Shown: piece after piece, positions 1-5,799 of the stretch
Layout: each line of letters begins with the position of its first letter
Position numbering within the stretch: the first letter of the stretch is position 1
Source: an uncultured Clostridia bacterium
Lineage (GTDB): Bacteria > Bacillota > Clostridia > Christensenellales > CAG-138
Direction of reading: 5' to 3'
NCBI GenBank assembly: GCA_946183765.1
Contig: CAMHDC010000053.1
Coordinates: 1 to 7,814 of the forward strand
DNA length: 7,814 nt
Notes under the pieces: model-generated
The model's input: only the letters and a program-made list of their open reading frames with translations
Database searches by the model: none
What the model was told of the DNA's origin: nothing
Translations under genes and position numbers: made by a program

Positions 1-360
1 CGTCTGGGTCTCCTCAGCGGGAGCTTTCATGGTGTCCGGTGCGCCGGTGGGCCTCTCCGTGGCGGCTGTGGCCGTTGCCGGACGGACGGGCCGCGTGCTT
101 GCCTCCGTCTGGGCGGCCGTAGTAACCGAGGTCGGTTCCGATGAGGGCAGAACAATGAGATGGATCACGCTGTTTACGGTGAAGGGCAGCGACAACCGCA
201 GCAGTAACAGGAACCAAAGCCCGAACCGAAGGGCCGGTCTTATCTTGTTGTGGAAGACCCGGCGGAAGACCATGACTGCCCCGAAGATCACCAGGGCGTA
301 GACGCCGATCTCCAACAAATGGGTCAGGACGGCTTTGGCTGCCTCCGACGACGGGATCAT
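1..360 (-). CDS. M56 (BlaR1/MecR1-like) sensor metalloprotease, N-terminal fragment
   Basis: Members of this family are membrane proteins that sense a signal outside the cell, often a beta-lactam, and lead to cleavage of the partner BlaI-type repressor. The reading frame is open for 120 codons from the ATG at 360 down to position 1 and continues outside the window. Two hydrophobic segments are visible, at about residues 12-32 and 46-72. Between them is a basic loop (RRVFHNKIRPALR) leading into LWFLLLLRLSLPF, the pattern typical of M56 N-termini. Residues 73-120 are a Thr/Ala/Pro-rich, low-complexity stretch that should lie outside the membrane by the positive-inside rule. The HExxH zinc site and any sensor domain would lie beyond the window edge and cannot be checked. 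The start codon overlaps the repressor stop (ATGA), so the two are translationally coupled. Family assignment rests on the membrane pattern and on the BlaI neighbour. Confidence 0.8.
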   Translation of the reverse strand, partial: MIPSSEAAKAVLTHLLEIGVYALVIFGAVMVFRRVFHNKIRPALRFGLWFLLLLRLSLPFTVNSVIHLIVLPSSEPTSVTTAAQTEASTRPVRPATATAATERPTGAPDTMKAPAEETQT

Positions 361-746
361 ACCTCGCCGTTGGCCAGCCGCTGGGCCAGCTCCATCAAAT
401 CCCGCTTCTCCTGTTCGGTCAGCTTCCCCTGCTCGGCCATGTTGATCATGAGGCCAGACACGGAGCCGTAGAAGCTGCGGCGGGACACGATGCTGTCCGC
501 CTCCCGGGACATGGCCTCCTCATAGGTGATGCCGGGGCTGTAGAGGTTGTTCTTGCCCACCTTCACCGCCTTCAGATACCCCTTGTCCAGGAGGATGCGC
601 AGGAAGCTGTGGTAGGTCTTGTAGTCCCAGGTGACCTCCGGGTTGTGCGCCTGCACGTACCGGATGATCGACTTGAGGTCGATGGGGTTTTCCTGCCATA
701 CCGCATGCAGTATGATCCATTCATTGTCCTTTAGACGCGTGTCCAT
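357..746 (-). CDS. blaI: BlaI/MecI/CopY-family winged-helix repressor
   Basis: This 129-residue protein has the usual length for BlaI/MecI repressors, which bind operators as dimers and are released when the M56 partner triggers their cleavage. Residues 5-70 form the winged helix: LKDNEWIILHAVW opens helix 1, a helix-turn-helix follows around residues 22-52, and the wing ends in NNLYSPGITYEEA, close to the family's YLYSP motif. Residues 75-129 form the helical dimerisation tail (EQGKLTEQEKRDLMEL). The ATG at 746 is preceded by GAGGAG (754-759) with a 7-base gap, which fixes the start. The stop overlaps the M56 start by 4 bp, so the two form one operon. The true inducer and targets are unknown: no beta-lactamase gene is visible in the window, and many Firmicutes pairs of this kind regulate other envelope genes or only themselves. 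Confidence 0.9.
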   Translation of the reverse strand: MDTRLKDNEWIILHAVWQENPIDLKSIIRYVQAHNPEVTWDYKTYHSFLRILLDKGYLKAVKVGKNNLYSPGITYEEAMSREADSIVSRRSFYGSVSGLMINMAEQGKLTEQEKRDLMELAQRLANGEV

Positions 747-790
747 GTTATTTCTCCTCGAGGTGTTTTTGTTCGATCGATCTTGTCTTA

Positions 791-818
791 ATTATATAAG
801 AATAGATTTTCAAGTCAA
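791..818 (-). promoter_or_regulatory. Sigma-A-type promoter of the blaI-M56 operon
   Basis: Read on the minus strand, TTGACT (813-818) and a perfect TATAAT (791-796) are separated by 16 bp. Transcription would start near 784, giving a leader of about 38 nt before the blaI ATG. No canonical TACA-nn-TGTA BlaI operator is present. Candidate sites are an imperfect dyad over the -10 (787-800, CTTA...TAAG outer arms) and a perfect 8-bp palindrome TCGATCGA at 773-780 just after the predicted start. Neither is known to be bound. Confidence 0.75.
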
Positions 819-883
819 CGGAATCGGCCGTATATTACAACTATTTTACAGTTTTGACGAATATGTGCCCGTATCCTCCATGG

Positions 884-912
884 TTGACAGTGGCGGGCGC
901 CTGTGCTATACT
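884..912 (+). promoter_or_regulatory. Sigma-A-type promoter of ribU
   Basis: A perfect TTGACA (884-889) and TATACT (907-912) are spaced by 17 bp. The predicted transcription start near 919 lies about 14 nt upstream of the FMN aptamer, where a riboswitch promoter should be. It fires away from the blaI promoter; the two -35 boxes are about 65 bp apart. Confidence 0.85.
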
Positions 913-932
913 GCCCAACGAAGCGAAATACA

Positions 933-1043
933 GTCTTTGGGGCAGGGTGAAACTCCCGACCGATGGTATAGTCCATGAACCTCCTTTGGAGGCCGACCCG
1001 GTGCGATTCCGGGACCGACGGTACAGTCCGGATGGGAAAAGAC
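933..1043 (+). promoter_or_regulatory. FMN riboswitch (RFN element) aptamer
   Basis: The aptamer binds flavin mononucleotide and couples flavin level to expression of the downstream transporter. The conserved RFN blocks occur in order: GGGGCAGGGTGAAA with CTCCCGACCG (939-962), a variable arm closed by CCTCC/GGAGG (980-992), GACCCGG...CCGGGACCGACGG, and finally AGTCCGGATGGGAAAAGA (1025-1042). The closing helix P1 is formed by GTCTTT (933-938) and AAAGAC (1038-1043), which are perfectly complementary. It lies between a strong promoter and an intrinsic terminator ahead of ribU, so it most likely acts by transcription attenuation, with FMN favouring termination. Confidence 0.97.
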
Positions 1044-1047
1044 GTTC

Positions 1048-1072
1048 GCGCTGTGATTTGAAATCATGACGC
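1048..1072 (+). promoter_or_regulatory. Hairpin in the FMN riboswitch expression platform
   Basis: Between aptamer and terminator, GCG (1048-1050) pairs with CGC (1070-1072), and TGTGATT (1052-1058) pairs with AATCATG (1062-1068) with two G-U wobbles. There is one internal mismatch and a 3-nt loop. It may be part of the switching structure or a spacer helix. I could not find an obvious antiterminator strand complementary to the terminator's 5' arm. Confidence 0.45.
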
Positions 1073-1078
1073 TCCACG

Positions 1079-1115
1079 GATTCCTGAGGCTGCACGGCTT
1101 CGGGAATCTTTTTTT
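1079..1115 (+). terminator. Rho-independent terminator of the FMN riboswitch
   Basis: GATTCCTGAGGC (1079-1090) pairs with GCTTCGGGAATC (1097-1108) as a 12-bp stem with two G-U pairs and a 6-nt loop. Seven Ts follow directly (1109-1115). It ends 15 bases before the ribU start codon and just ahead of its ribosome site, so termination here would stop ribU transcription when FMN is bound. Confidence 0.9.
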
Positions 1116-1130
1116 ACTGGAGGTCATCTC

Positions 1131-1862
1131 ATGGAAAACGTCAAATTCATCCTCGTGTGTCTCGCCATCTTCGCCGGGCTGTTCCTGCTGGCCCTGTGGT
1201 TCGAAAAGCTCCTGGTGAAGGAGCGCAAGAAACTCAGCGACACCCATTACATCACCTACACCGCCCTCCTGTCCGCCATGGCCGGGGTGCTGATGCTGCT
1301 GGAGATCCCCCTGTTCTTTGCGCCCAGCTTCTATAAGCTGGATTTAAGCGAGCTGCCGGTGCTCATCTGCACCTTCTATCTGGGCCCTGTGGCGGGCGTG
1401 GTGAGCGAGCTGCTCAAGGTGGTCATCAAGCTGATCCTGAAGGGCACCTCCACCGCCTTTGTGGGCGACTTCGCCAACTTCGCCGTGGGCTGCTCCTTCG
1501 TACTCCCCGCCAGCATCCTCTACCACAGCCGTCCCAGCCGTCGCCGGGCCATCATGGGCCTCGCTTTGGGAACGCTGGTCATGACCGTCTTCGGCAGCGC
1601 CTTCAACGCCGTCTACCTGCTGCCCAAGTTTTCGGCCCTGTTCGGGATGCCCCTGGACGCCATCGTGGCCATGGGCACCAAGGTGAACGGAGCCATCACC
1701 AGCGTGTCCACCCTGGTCCTCTTCGCCGTGGTCCCCTTCAATCTGCTGAAGGGCGTGGTGGTGTCCCTGCTCACCATGCTGCTCTATAAGCGCATCTCTC
1801 CCCTCCTCCACCTGGGCGACGATAAAAAGAAGGAGCGCAAGGCCGCCCATCCTTCCAAATAA
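1131..1862 (+). CDS. ribU: Riboflavin ECF transporter S-component RibU
   Basis: RibU is the membrane protein that binds riboflavin and, together with the shared EcfT and two EcfA ATPases (not in this window), imports it. The 243-residue product is strongly hydrophobic with about six or seven membrane segments. Diagnostic stretches are FYKLDLSELPVLI (residues 67-79), then LGPVAGVVSELLKVVIKL, and GTSTAFVGDFANF, which match the conserved core of the RibU/ECF-S family. The N-terminus carries an additional hydrophobic helix (about residues 5-24) and a basic stretch before the core; the C-terminus is a short charged tail rich in Lys. GGAGG (1119-1123) with a 7-base gap supports the ATG at 1131. Control by the FMN riboswitch directly upstream makes riboflavin the expected substrate. 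The gene stands alone and ends ahead of a terminator. Confidence 0.95.
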   Translation: MENVKFILVCLAIFAGLFLLALWFEKLLVKERKKLSDTHYITYTALLSAMAGVLMLLEIPLFFAPSFYKLDLSELPVLICTFYLGPVAGVVSELLKVVIKLILKGTSTAFVGDFANFAVGCSFVLPASILYHSRPSRRRAIMGLALGTLVMTVFGSAFNAVYLLPKFSALFGMPLDAIVAMGTKVNGAITSVSTLVLFAVVPFNLLKGVVVSLLTMLLYKRISPLLHLGDDKKKERKAAHPSK

Positions 1863-1967
1863 CAAAAGCGCGTTGCAGCCGCGCGTACGCAAGCTCCAAA
1901 GAAAGAAAAGAAAGCTGAAATCTGTCATTTGCGGTGCGTTGACGCCGCTTCACGGACTGATATACGA

Positions 1968-1993
1968 AAACGCCCCGCGATTGCGGGGCGTTT
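1968..1993. terminator. Bidirectional terminator between ribU and abgT
   Basis: AAACGCCCCGC (1968-1978) and GCGGGGCGTTT (1983-1993) form a perfect 11-bp stem around a GATT loop. The stem is flanked by A residues on the left and T-rich sequence on the right, so it can end transcripts from both convergent genes. Elsewhere in this 165-bp gap (1863-2027) there is a smaller hairpin, GCGGTG/CGCCGC at 1931-1948, and no open reading frame I can support. Confidence 0.85.
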
Positions 1994-2027
1994 GTCGTTT
2001 GATCACCGTTCTACGCGATAGCGTATC

Positions 2028-3611
2028 TTAGCCGACCAGGTAGGCCAGTTCGGGGGGCAGGTTGATGCCGACGCCGGGGCCGATGGGGAGCTTGAGCAGC
2101 ATCCAGATGACCAGGAAGATGATCCAGCAGATCTGGAGTATGATGCCGATGGGGAACAGGCCGGCGGCGAAGGTACCGATCTTGAGGTCCTTGTCGTACT
2201 TGACCTGCGCCACGCCCAAGGTAACCCAAATGTACGGGGACAGCGGCGTGAAGGCGTTGGTGGGAGAGTCGCCCAGACGATACATCAGCTGGATGAAGCC
2301 GGGGTGGTAGTTGAGCAGCATCAGCATGGGCACGAATACCGGCGCCAGGATGGCCCACTTGGCGGAGCCGGAGGGCACCAGCAGGTTGATGAGACCGGTG
2401 AGCAGGATGAACGCGATGATCATGCCGATACCGGTGAAGCCGGCGGCCTTGAGCAGGTTGGCGCCGGACACGGCCATGATGGTGCCCAGGTTGGTCCAGT
2501 TAAACAGAGCCTGGAACTGGCCGCAGAAGAAGCAGAACACCACGTAGCTGCCCATGGCGGCCATCTGATGGTTCATGCCCTTGACCACGTCCTTGGACTC
2601 CTTGAACTTCTTGGACACGAAGCCGAAGACGAGGCCCGGGATCGTGAAGAAGAAGAACAGCACGGGGATCAGGTTGGAGATGAGGGGAGAGCCCACCAGA
2701 ACGCGCTTGCCTTCGTCGTTGATCTTGGCCAGAGGTCCAAAGAAGAACAGCACGAGGACGATGGCGACGTACAGCAGGGCGGAAATGCCGGCCCAGCGCA
2801 TGCCCTTCTTCTCGGCGGGAGAGACTTCCTCCAGGGACATCTCTGCCTTCACCTCTTCGTTGGGCTCGTACTTGCCGAAGCGCTTATCCACGATCCAGTT
2901 GCAGACCCAGCCGATGACGGCGGCGCAGAGGAAGGTGGAGGCGAACATGAAGATCCAGTTACAGGTCACGTCCACCGCGTACTTGCCTTCACCCAGGAAG
3001 CCGTTCAGCGCGGTGTTGGTGATGCCCTGGAGCAGGGAGTCGGTACCGGCGATCATCAGGTTGGCGGAGAAGCCGGCCTGGGCGCCTGCGTAGCCGCAGA
3101 TCATGCCGACCACGGGGTGCTTGCCCGCGGCCAAATACAGAATGGCGGCGATGGGCGGGATGACGACCATGGCGGTATCGGAGGCCAGGTTGCCGATGGT
3201 GCCCACGAAAGCGACCACGAAGGGCAGGATCACCGGCGGGATGTTCTTCATCTTATCGGTGAGCAGGGCCCGGATAAGGCCGGATTCCTCGCACATACCG
3301 ATGGCCAGCGTCATGGTGAGCACCAGGCCCAGAGGTGCGAAGCCGGTGAAGTTCTTGACCATGTTGGACAGGAACCAGATGAGGCCGTCCTTGGTGAACA
3401 GGTTCTGTGCCACAACGGGCTCGTTCTTCGCGGGGTTGATGACGGAAACACCCAGCAAGCTGAAGATGCAGCCCAGAACGGCGACGATCACGAACAGATA
3501 GATGAACAGGATCGCCGGAGGCGGCAGCTTGTTACAGGCACGCTCCAGCGCCGACAGGAACCTGTCAAACCAGCCTTGCTTGACGGCTCCTTCAGTTTTG
3601 TTCTTTCCCAT
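2028..3611 (-). CDS. abgT: AbgT-family transporter (p-aminobenzoyl-glutamate transporter family)
   Basis: E. coli AbgT takes up p-aminobenzoyl-glutamate, a folate breakdown product; the relatives MtrF and YdaH have been reported to export sulfonamides, so the direction and substrate here are not settled by family alone. The 527-residue product has the family's length (E. coli about 510). It opens with a cytosolic segment and FLSALERACNKLPPPAILF, followed by many membrane helices. Family signatures are NMVKNFTGFAPLGLVL (residues 83-98), GFSANLMIAGTDSLLQGIT (180-198), NLLVPSGSAKWAILAP (409-424) and RLGDSPTNAFTPLSPYI (445-461); the last two lie in the regions of the helical hairpins and substrate site. 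A charged loop falls at about residues 241-272. AGGAGG (3620-3625) lies 8 bases before the ATG at 3611. It is transcribed divergently from an operon holding an AbgA-like hydrolase, supporting a role in import of N-acyl-glutamate-type substrates. Confidence 0.92.
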   Translation of the reverse strand: MGKNKTEGAVKQGWFDRFLSALERACNKLPPPAILFIYLFVIVAVLGCIFSLLGVSVINPAKNEPVVAQNLFTKDGLIWFLSNMVKNFTGFAPLGLVLTMTLAIGMCEESGLIRALLTDKMKNIPPVILPFVVAFVGTIGNLASDTAMVVIPPIAAILYLAAGKHPVVGMICGYAGAQAGFSANLMIAGTDSLLQGITNTALNGFLGEGKYAVDVTCNWIFMFASTFLCAAVIGWVCNWIVDKRFGKYEPNEEVKAEMSLEEVSPAEKKGMRWAGISALLYVAIVLVLFFFGPLAKINDEGKRVLVGSPLISNLIPVLFFFFTIPGLVFGFVSKKFKESKDVVKGMNHQMAAMGSYVVFCFFCGQFQALFNWTNLGTIMAVSGANLLKAAGFTGIGMIIAFILLTGLINLLVPSGSAKWAILAPVFVPMLMLLNYHPGFIQLMYRLGDSPTNAFTPLSPYIWVTLGVAQVKYDKDLKIGTFAAGLFPIGIILQICWIIFLVIWMLLKLPIGPGVGINLPPELAYLVG

Positions 3612-3691
3612 GAAATTTTCCTCCTGAAAAAATTAGTGTAGGAACGATTTGGGGGAACAGCTTCCACTCATTGCGTGGAGAACGGTGAACC

Positions 3692-3762
3692 GGAGCCTTC
3701 TTTGAAGATTTGGAGTTTATTCGTTTTTAATGAATATTCGCCTTATACTCCAAGGATGCTCC
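3692..3762 (-). promoter_or_regulatory. Possible structured RNA leader of abgT
   Basis: The predicted abgT transcript has a leader of about 150 nt, long for an uncontrolled gene. Read as RNA on the minus strand, it can form an enclosing helix GGAGC/GCTCC (3758-3762 with 3692-3696) around two hairpins. The first is TTGGAGT/ACTCCAA (3747-3753 with 3710-3716), topped by an inner TATTC/GAATA stem. The second is a small CTTC-AAA-GAAG hairpin just downstream. A further TCCAC/GTGGA hairpin follows before the ribosome site. This resembles a three-way junction starting close to the 5' end. It matches no riboswitch class I recognise, and short helices can arise by chance in 150 nt, so this is a weak structural proposal. 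Confidence 0.3.
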
Positions 3763-3771
3763 TATAATGAA

Positions 3772-3800
3772 AGTTTAAAACAATTTCACATTGTTGTCAA
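3772..3800 (-). promoter_or_regulatory. Probable promoter of abgT
   Basis: Read on the minus strand, a perfect TTGACA (3795-3800) is followed after 17 bp by TAAACT (3772-3777), a 4-of-6 match to the -10 consensus. An A/T-rich tract lies immediately upstream (about 3801-3826), as in UP elements. The predicted start is near 3765. The spacer contains a perfect dyad that could be an operator. Confidence 0.65.
3779..3795. promoter_or_regulatory. Inverted repeat in the abgT promoter spacer, candidate operator
   Basis: AACAAT (3779-3784) and ATTGTT (3790-3795) form a perfect 6-bp inverted repeat with a 5-bp centre. It fills nearly the whole gap between the -35 and -10 of the abgT promoter, where a bound repressor would block RNA polymerase. 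No regulator gene is next to it, so the binding protein is unknown. Confidence 0.5.
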
Positions 3801-3815
3801 ATGTTTTTTGCAAAA

Positions 3816-3826
3816 ATATTAAATAT
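3816..3826. repeat. AT-only palindrome upstream of the abgT promoter
   Basis: ATATT-A-AATAT is a perfect palindrome lying 15 bp upstream of the abgT -35 box. It may simply belong to the AT-rich upstream tract or act as a second regulator site. The rest of the 365-bp region 3612-3976 holds the promoters, dyad and leader described separately, and no gene I can support. Confidence 0.3.
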
Positions 3827-3873
3827 CGAGGCCAATTCGCCGATTTTGTATATCATCTGTCGTATTTTCCTTC

Positions 3874-3902
3874 TTTTCAATTGGCACGATCCGTGGTATC
3901 AT
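3874..3902 (+). promoter_or_regulatory. Probable promoter of the NERD-like/M20 operon
   Basis: TTTTCA (3874-3879) and TATCAT (3897-3902) are spaced by 17 bp, and TGG immediately before the -10 provides an extended -10 (TGn). Transcription would start near 3909, about 68 nt before the chosen ATG at 3977. It diverges from the abgT promoter with about 75 bp between the -35 boxes, so one regulator could act on both. Confidence 0.55.
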
Positions 3903-3976
3903 AACATTTAGAAATGTATGCGCTGATTTCCCCGGCTGATTATGCAGGAAATTATGCAGAAAAGGAGCATCGGAAA

Positions 3977-4630
3977 ATGATCGTAAACGGCTGGTTCGAC
4001 GGCATCAACGTATGGAAGATCAACACCTGGAGCGGCCTTATCTCCTATGTCCTTCTCATCCTGGCGGGCGCTCTGATCTTCTTTCTCATCATCCATCGCA
4101 TCAACCGCAACCGGCGGCCGGACGTGGCCATGCAGCGGGTCTCCAAGCGGCTCAAGCGCCTGGGCGGCAAGGGCAGCCGCGTCTATACGGACTTCACCCT
4201 CCGCACCTTCGCCGGGGACACCCCCTTCGAGATGCTGTGGGTGGCCCGCGACAGGCTGTACACGGTCAAGGTCATCCCTCAGGGCACCCGCATTTCCGGC
4301 TCCGCCACCGGCAGCACCTGGCGGCTGGAGGGCAGCGTCAAGGATACCGTCAAGAACCCTTTGCCCGCTTTGGAGAACCAGCGCCGGGCCCTACTCCCCT
4401 ACCTCTCCGCCAAGGGCTTCGAGGATATCCAGGTGGAGCCGCTGGTGGTCTGCGCCGACACCTATGAAACGCCCCGCTTCAAGATCGACGGGTTCAGCTC
4501 CATCGTGACCTACAAATACCTGAAAGCCTGGCGGCGGAAATACCCCCTGGCCCGCCGCCTGTTCTTCGACGTGGACAAGGTCTGCGCCCTGCTGGAGGAC
4601 GCCATGCTGCCCAACGGCTCCATGAAGTGA
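3977..4630 (+). CDS. Membrane-anchored NERD-like domain protein, function unknown
   Basis: This 217-residue product has one strong membrane helix (about residues 18-41) followed by a basic stop-transfer stretch (HRINRNRRP) and a soluble, probably cytosolic, domain. The domain resembles NERD (nuclease-related) proteins: RVSKRLKRL (54-62), a strand region around RLYTVKVIPQG (93-103), ISGS (106-109), a Trp at 115, and NPLPALENQRRAL (127-139), similar to the NP...Q..AL helix of that family. The expected Asp and Glu-x-Lys catalytic residues look altered: Glu85 stands near the Asp position and the motif reads T-V-K (96-98), so nuclease activity is doubtful. AAAGGAG (3961-3967), 9 bases before the ATG at 3977, decides the start; an in-frame ATG at 3914 has no ribosome site and lies almost at the predicted transcript end. 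It leads the peptidase operon, with 50 bp to the next gene. NERD kinship is my pattern judgement, not a search result. Confidence 0.6.
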   Translation: MIVNGWFDGINVWKINTWSGLISYVLLILAGALIFFLIIHRINRNRRPDVAMQRVSKRLKRLGGKGSRVYTDFTLRTFAGDTPFEMLWVARDRLYTVKVIPQGTRISGSATGSTWRLEGSVKDTVKNPLPALENQRRALLPYLSAKGFEDIQVEPLVVCADTYETPRFKIDGFSSIVTYKYLKAWRRKYPLARRLFFDVDKVCALLEDAMLPNGSMK

Positions 4631-4680
4631 TCGCTTTTTCCCTCATCCCATATCACATACTATTTTAGGAGGAAAACCAC

Positions 4681-5790
4681 ATGATCAACGCCGAACGACT
4701 GCTCGACACCTTTCTCCGCTACGTACAGATCGATTCCGAAAGCGGCCACGAGAAGGTCATGGGCGAAACTCTGGTCCGGGACGTGAAGGCCCTGGGCCTG
4801 GAGCCCATCACCGACAAGGCCGGCGAGACCTTCGGTTCCGACGGTTTCAACGTGTTCTTCCGCTTCCCCGGCACCCTGCCCGGCGATCCCTTCGTGCTGT
4901 CCGCCCACATGGATACGGTGGTCCCCGGCAAGGGCATACGGCCCTTCATCGAGGACGGCGTCATCCAAAGCGGTCCCGACACCATCCTGGGCGGCGACGA
5001 CAAGTCCGGCATCTGCGGGATCCTGGAAGCCATCACCACCATTCTCGAAAAGGGCCTCCCCCACCGCACCGCCGAAGTGGTCTTCTCCATCGGCGAGGAG
5101 GGCGGCATGCGGGGCGCCAAGGCCTTCGACATGGGCCAGCTCAAGAGCAAGCGGGCCTTCGTGCTGGATTCCTCCGGCGACGTGGGCAAGGTGATCGTGG
5201 GCGCGCCGGGCCAGATCAAGATCTTCGCCGACGTGGTGGGCAAGCGGGCCCACGCCGGTCTCGCGCCGGAACAGGGCATCAGCGCCATCCAGGTGGCCGC
5301 CAAGGGCATCGCGAAGATGAACCTGCTGCGCATCGACGAGGAGACCACCTGCAACATCGGCACCATCAAGGCCGAATACGCCACCAACATCGTGCCCGAC
5401 CGGGTCAGCCTCATCGCCGAGGTGCGCAGCCGCAACTTCGACAAGCTCAACGCCCAGGCCGCCCACATCAAAGACTGCCTCCAGGCGGCCTGCGACGAGG
5501 CTGGCGCCAAGCTGGAGATCGAGCTGAGGACCAACTACGTTTCCTACAAGGTGGACGAGGAGAGCGACACCGTGAAGATGGTCCTGGACGCGGCCAAGCG
5601 GGTGGGCGTCAAGGGCTTCACCACCCTGGGCGGCGGCGGCAGCGACGCCAACATCTTCAACCGCAACGGCATCGAGGCCGTGGTGCTGGGCACCGGCATG
5701 ACCAAGGTGCACACCACCGAGGAGACCCTGAAAGTCGAGAATCTGAACAACATCGCCGAGCTGGCCTTCCAGCTTCTGACCGCCGAATAA
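4681..5790 (+). CDS. PepT-like M20-family zinc metallopeptidase
   Basis: The product is a two-zinc aminopeptidase-type hydrolase of the M20 family, of the PepT-like group that acts on small peptides; it should be cytosolic, as no signal peptide is seen. At 369 residues it matches PepT-like proteins and is shorter than PepT itself (about 408). All expected metal and catalytic residues are visible: His76 and Asp78 in SAHMDT, Asp106 in LGGDDKSG, Glu139 (base) and Glu140 in SIGEEGG, Asp163 in VLDSSG, and His344 in KVHTTEE. The lid/dimerisation domain at about 178-290 includes RAHAG (189-193). AGGAGG (4667-4672) with an 8-base gap supports the ATG. It follows the NERD-like gene by 50 bp, and its stop is only 9 bp before the AbgA-like start, so it belongs to the same operon. 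Exact substrate cannot be read from the sequence. Confidence 0.92.
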   Translation: MINAERLLDTFLRYVQIDSESGHEKVMGETLVRDVKALGLEPITDKAGETFGSDGFNVFFRFPGTLPGDPFVLSAHMDTVVPGKGIRPFIEDGVIQSGPDTILGGDDKSGICGILEAITTILEKGLPHRTAEVVFSIGEEGGMRGAKAFDMGQLKSKRAFVLDSSGDVGKVIVGAPGQIKIFADVVGKRAHAGLAPEQGISAIQVAAKGIAKMNLLRIDEETTCNIGTIKAEYATNIVPDRVSLIAEVRSRNFDKLNAQAAHIKDCLQAACDEAGAKLEIELRTNYVSYKVDEESDTVKMVLDAAKRVGVKGFTTLGGGGSDANIFNRNGIEAVVLGTGMTKVHTTEETLKVENLNNIAELAFQLLTAE

Positions 5791-5799
5791 GGAGTTACC

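Noticed and set aside
906..1247. Minus- and plus-strand open frames across the riboswitch
   Set aside because: The region is explained by the FMN aptamer and terminator, and the translations show no family resemblance.
2304..3641. Plus-strand open frame of 445 codons opposite abgT
   Set aside because: It has shadow composition (His, Gly, Glu, Asp rich) opposite a clearly recognised transporter, with no domain and no convincing ribosome site.
3612..3765. T-box or tetrahydrofolate riboswitch in the abgT leader
   Set aside because: The T-box TGGNACC core and the tetrahydrofolate aptamer's conserved segments are not found; only generic hairpins are visible.
3763..3768. Plus-strand TATAAT as a second promoter for the M20 operon
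   Set aside because: There is no acceptable -35 box at 16-18 bp upstream, and it sits in the predicted abgT transcript start region.
3914..3976. Earlier in-frame ATG adding 21 residues to the NERD-like protein
   Set aside because: It has no Shine-Dalgarno sequence and lies about 5 nt from the predicted transcript start; the ATG at 3977 has AAAGGAG at good spacing.
4635..4663. TTTTTC-17-TACTAT as a promoter in front of the PepT-like gene
   Set aside because: The -35 match is poor and the transcript would begin inside the AGGAGG ribosome site, so read-through from upstream is more likely.
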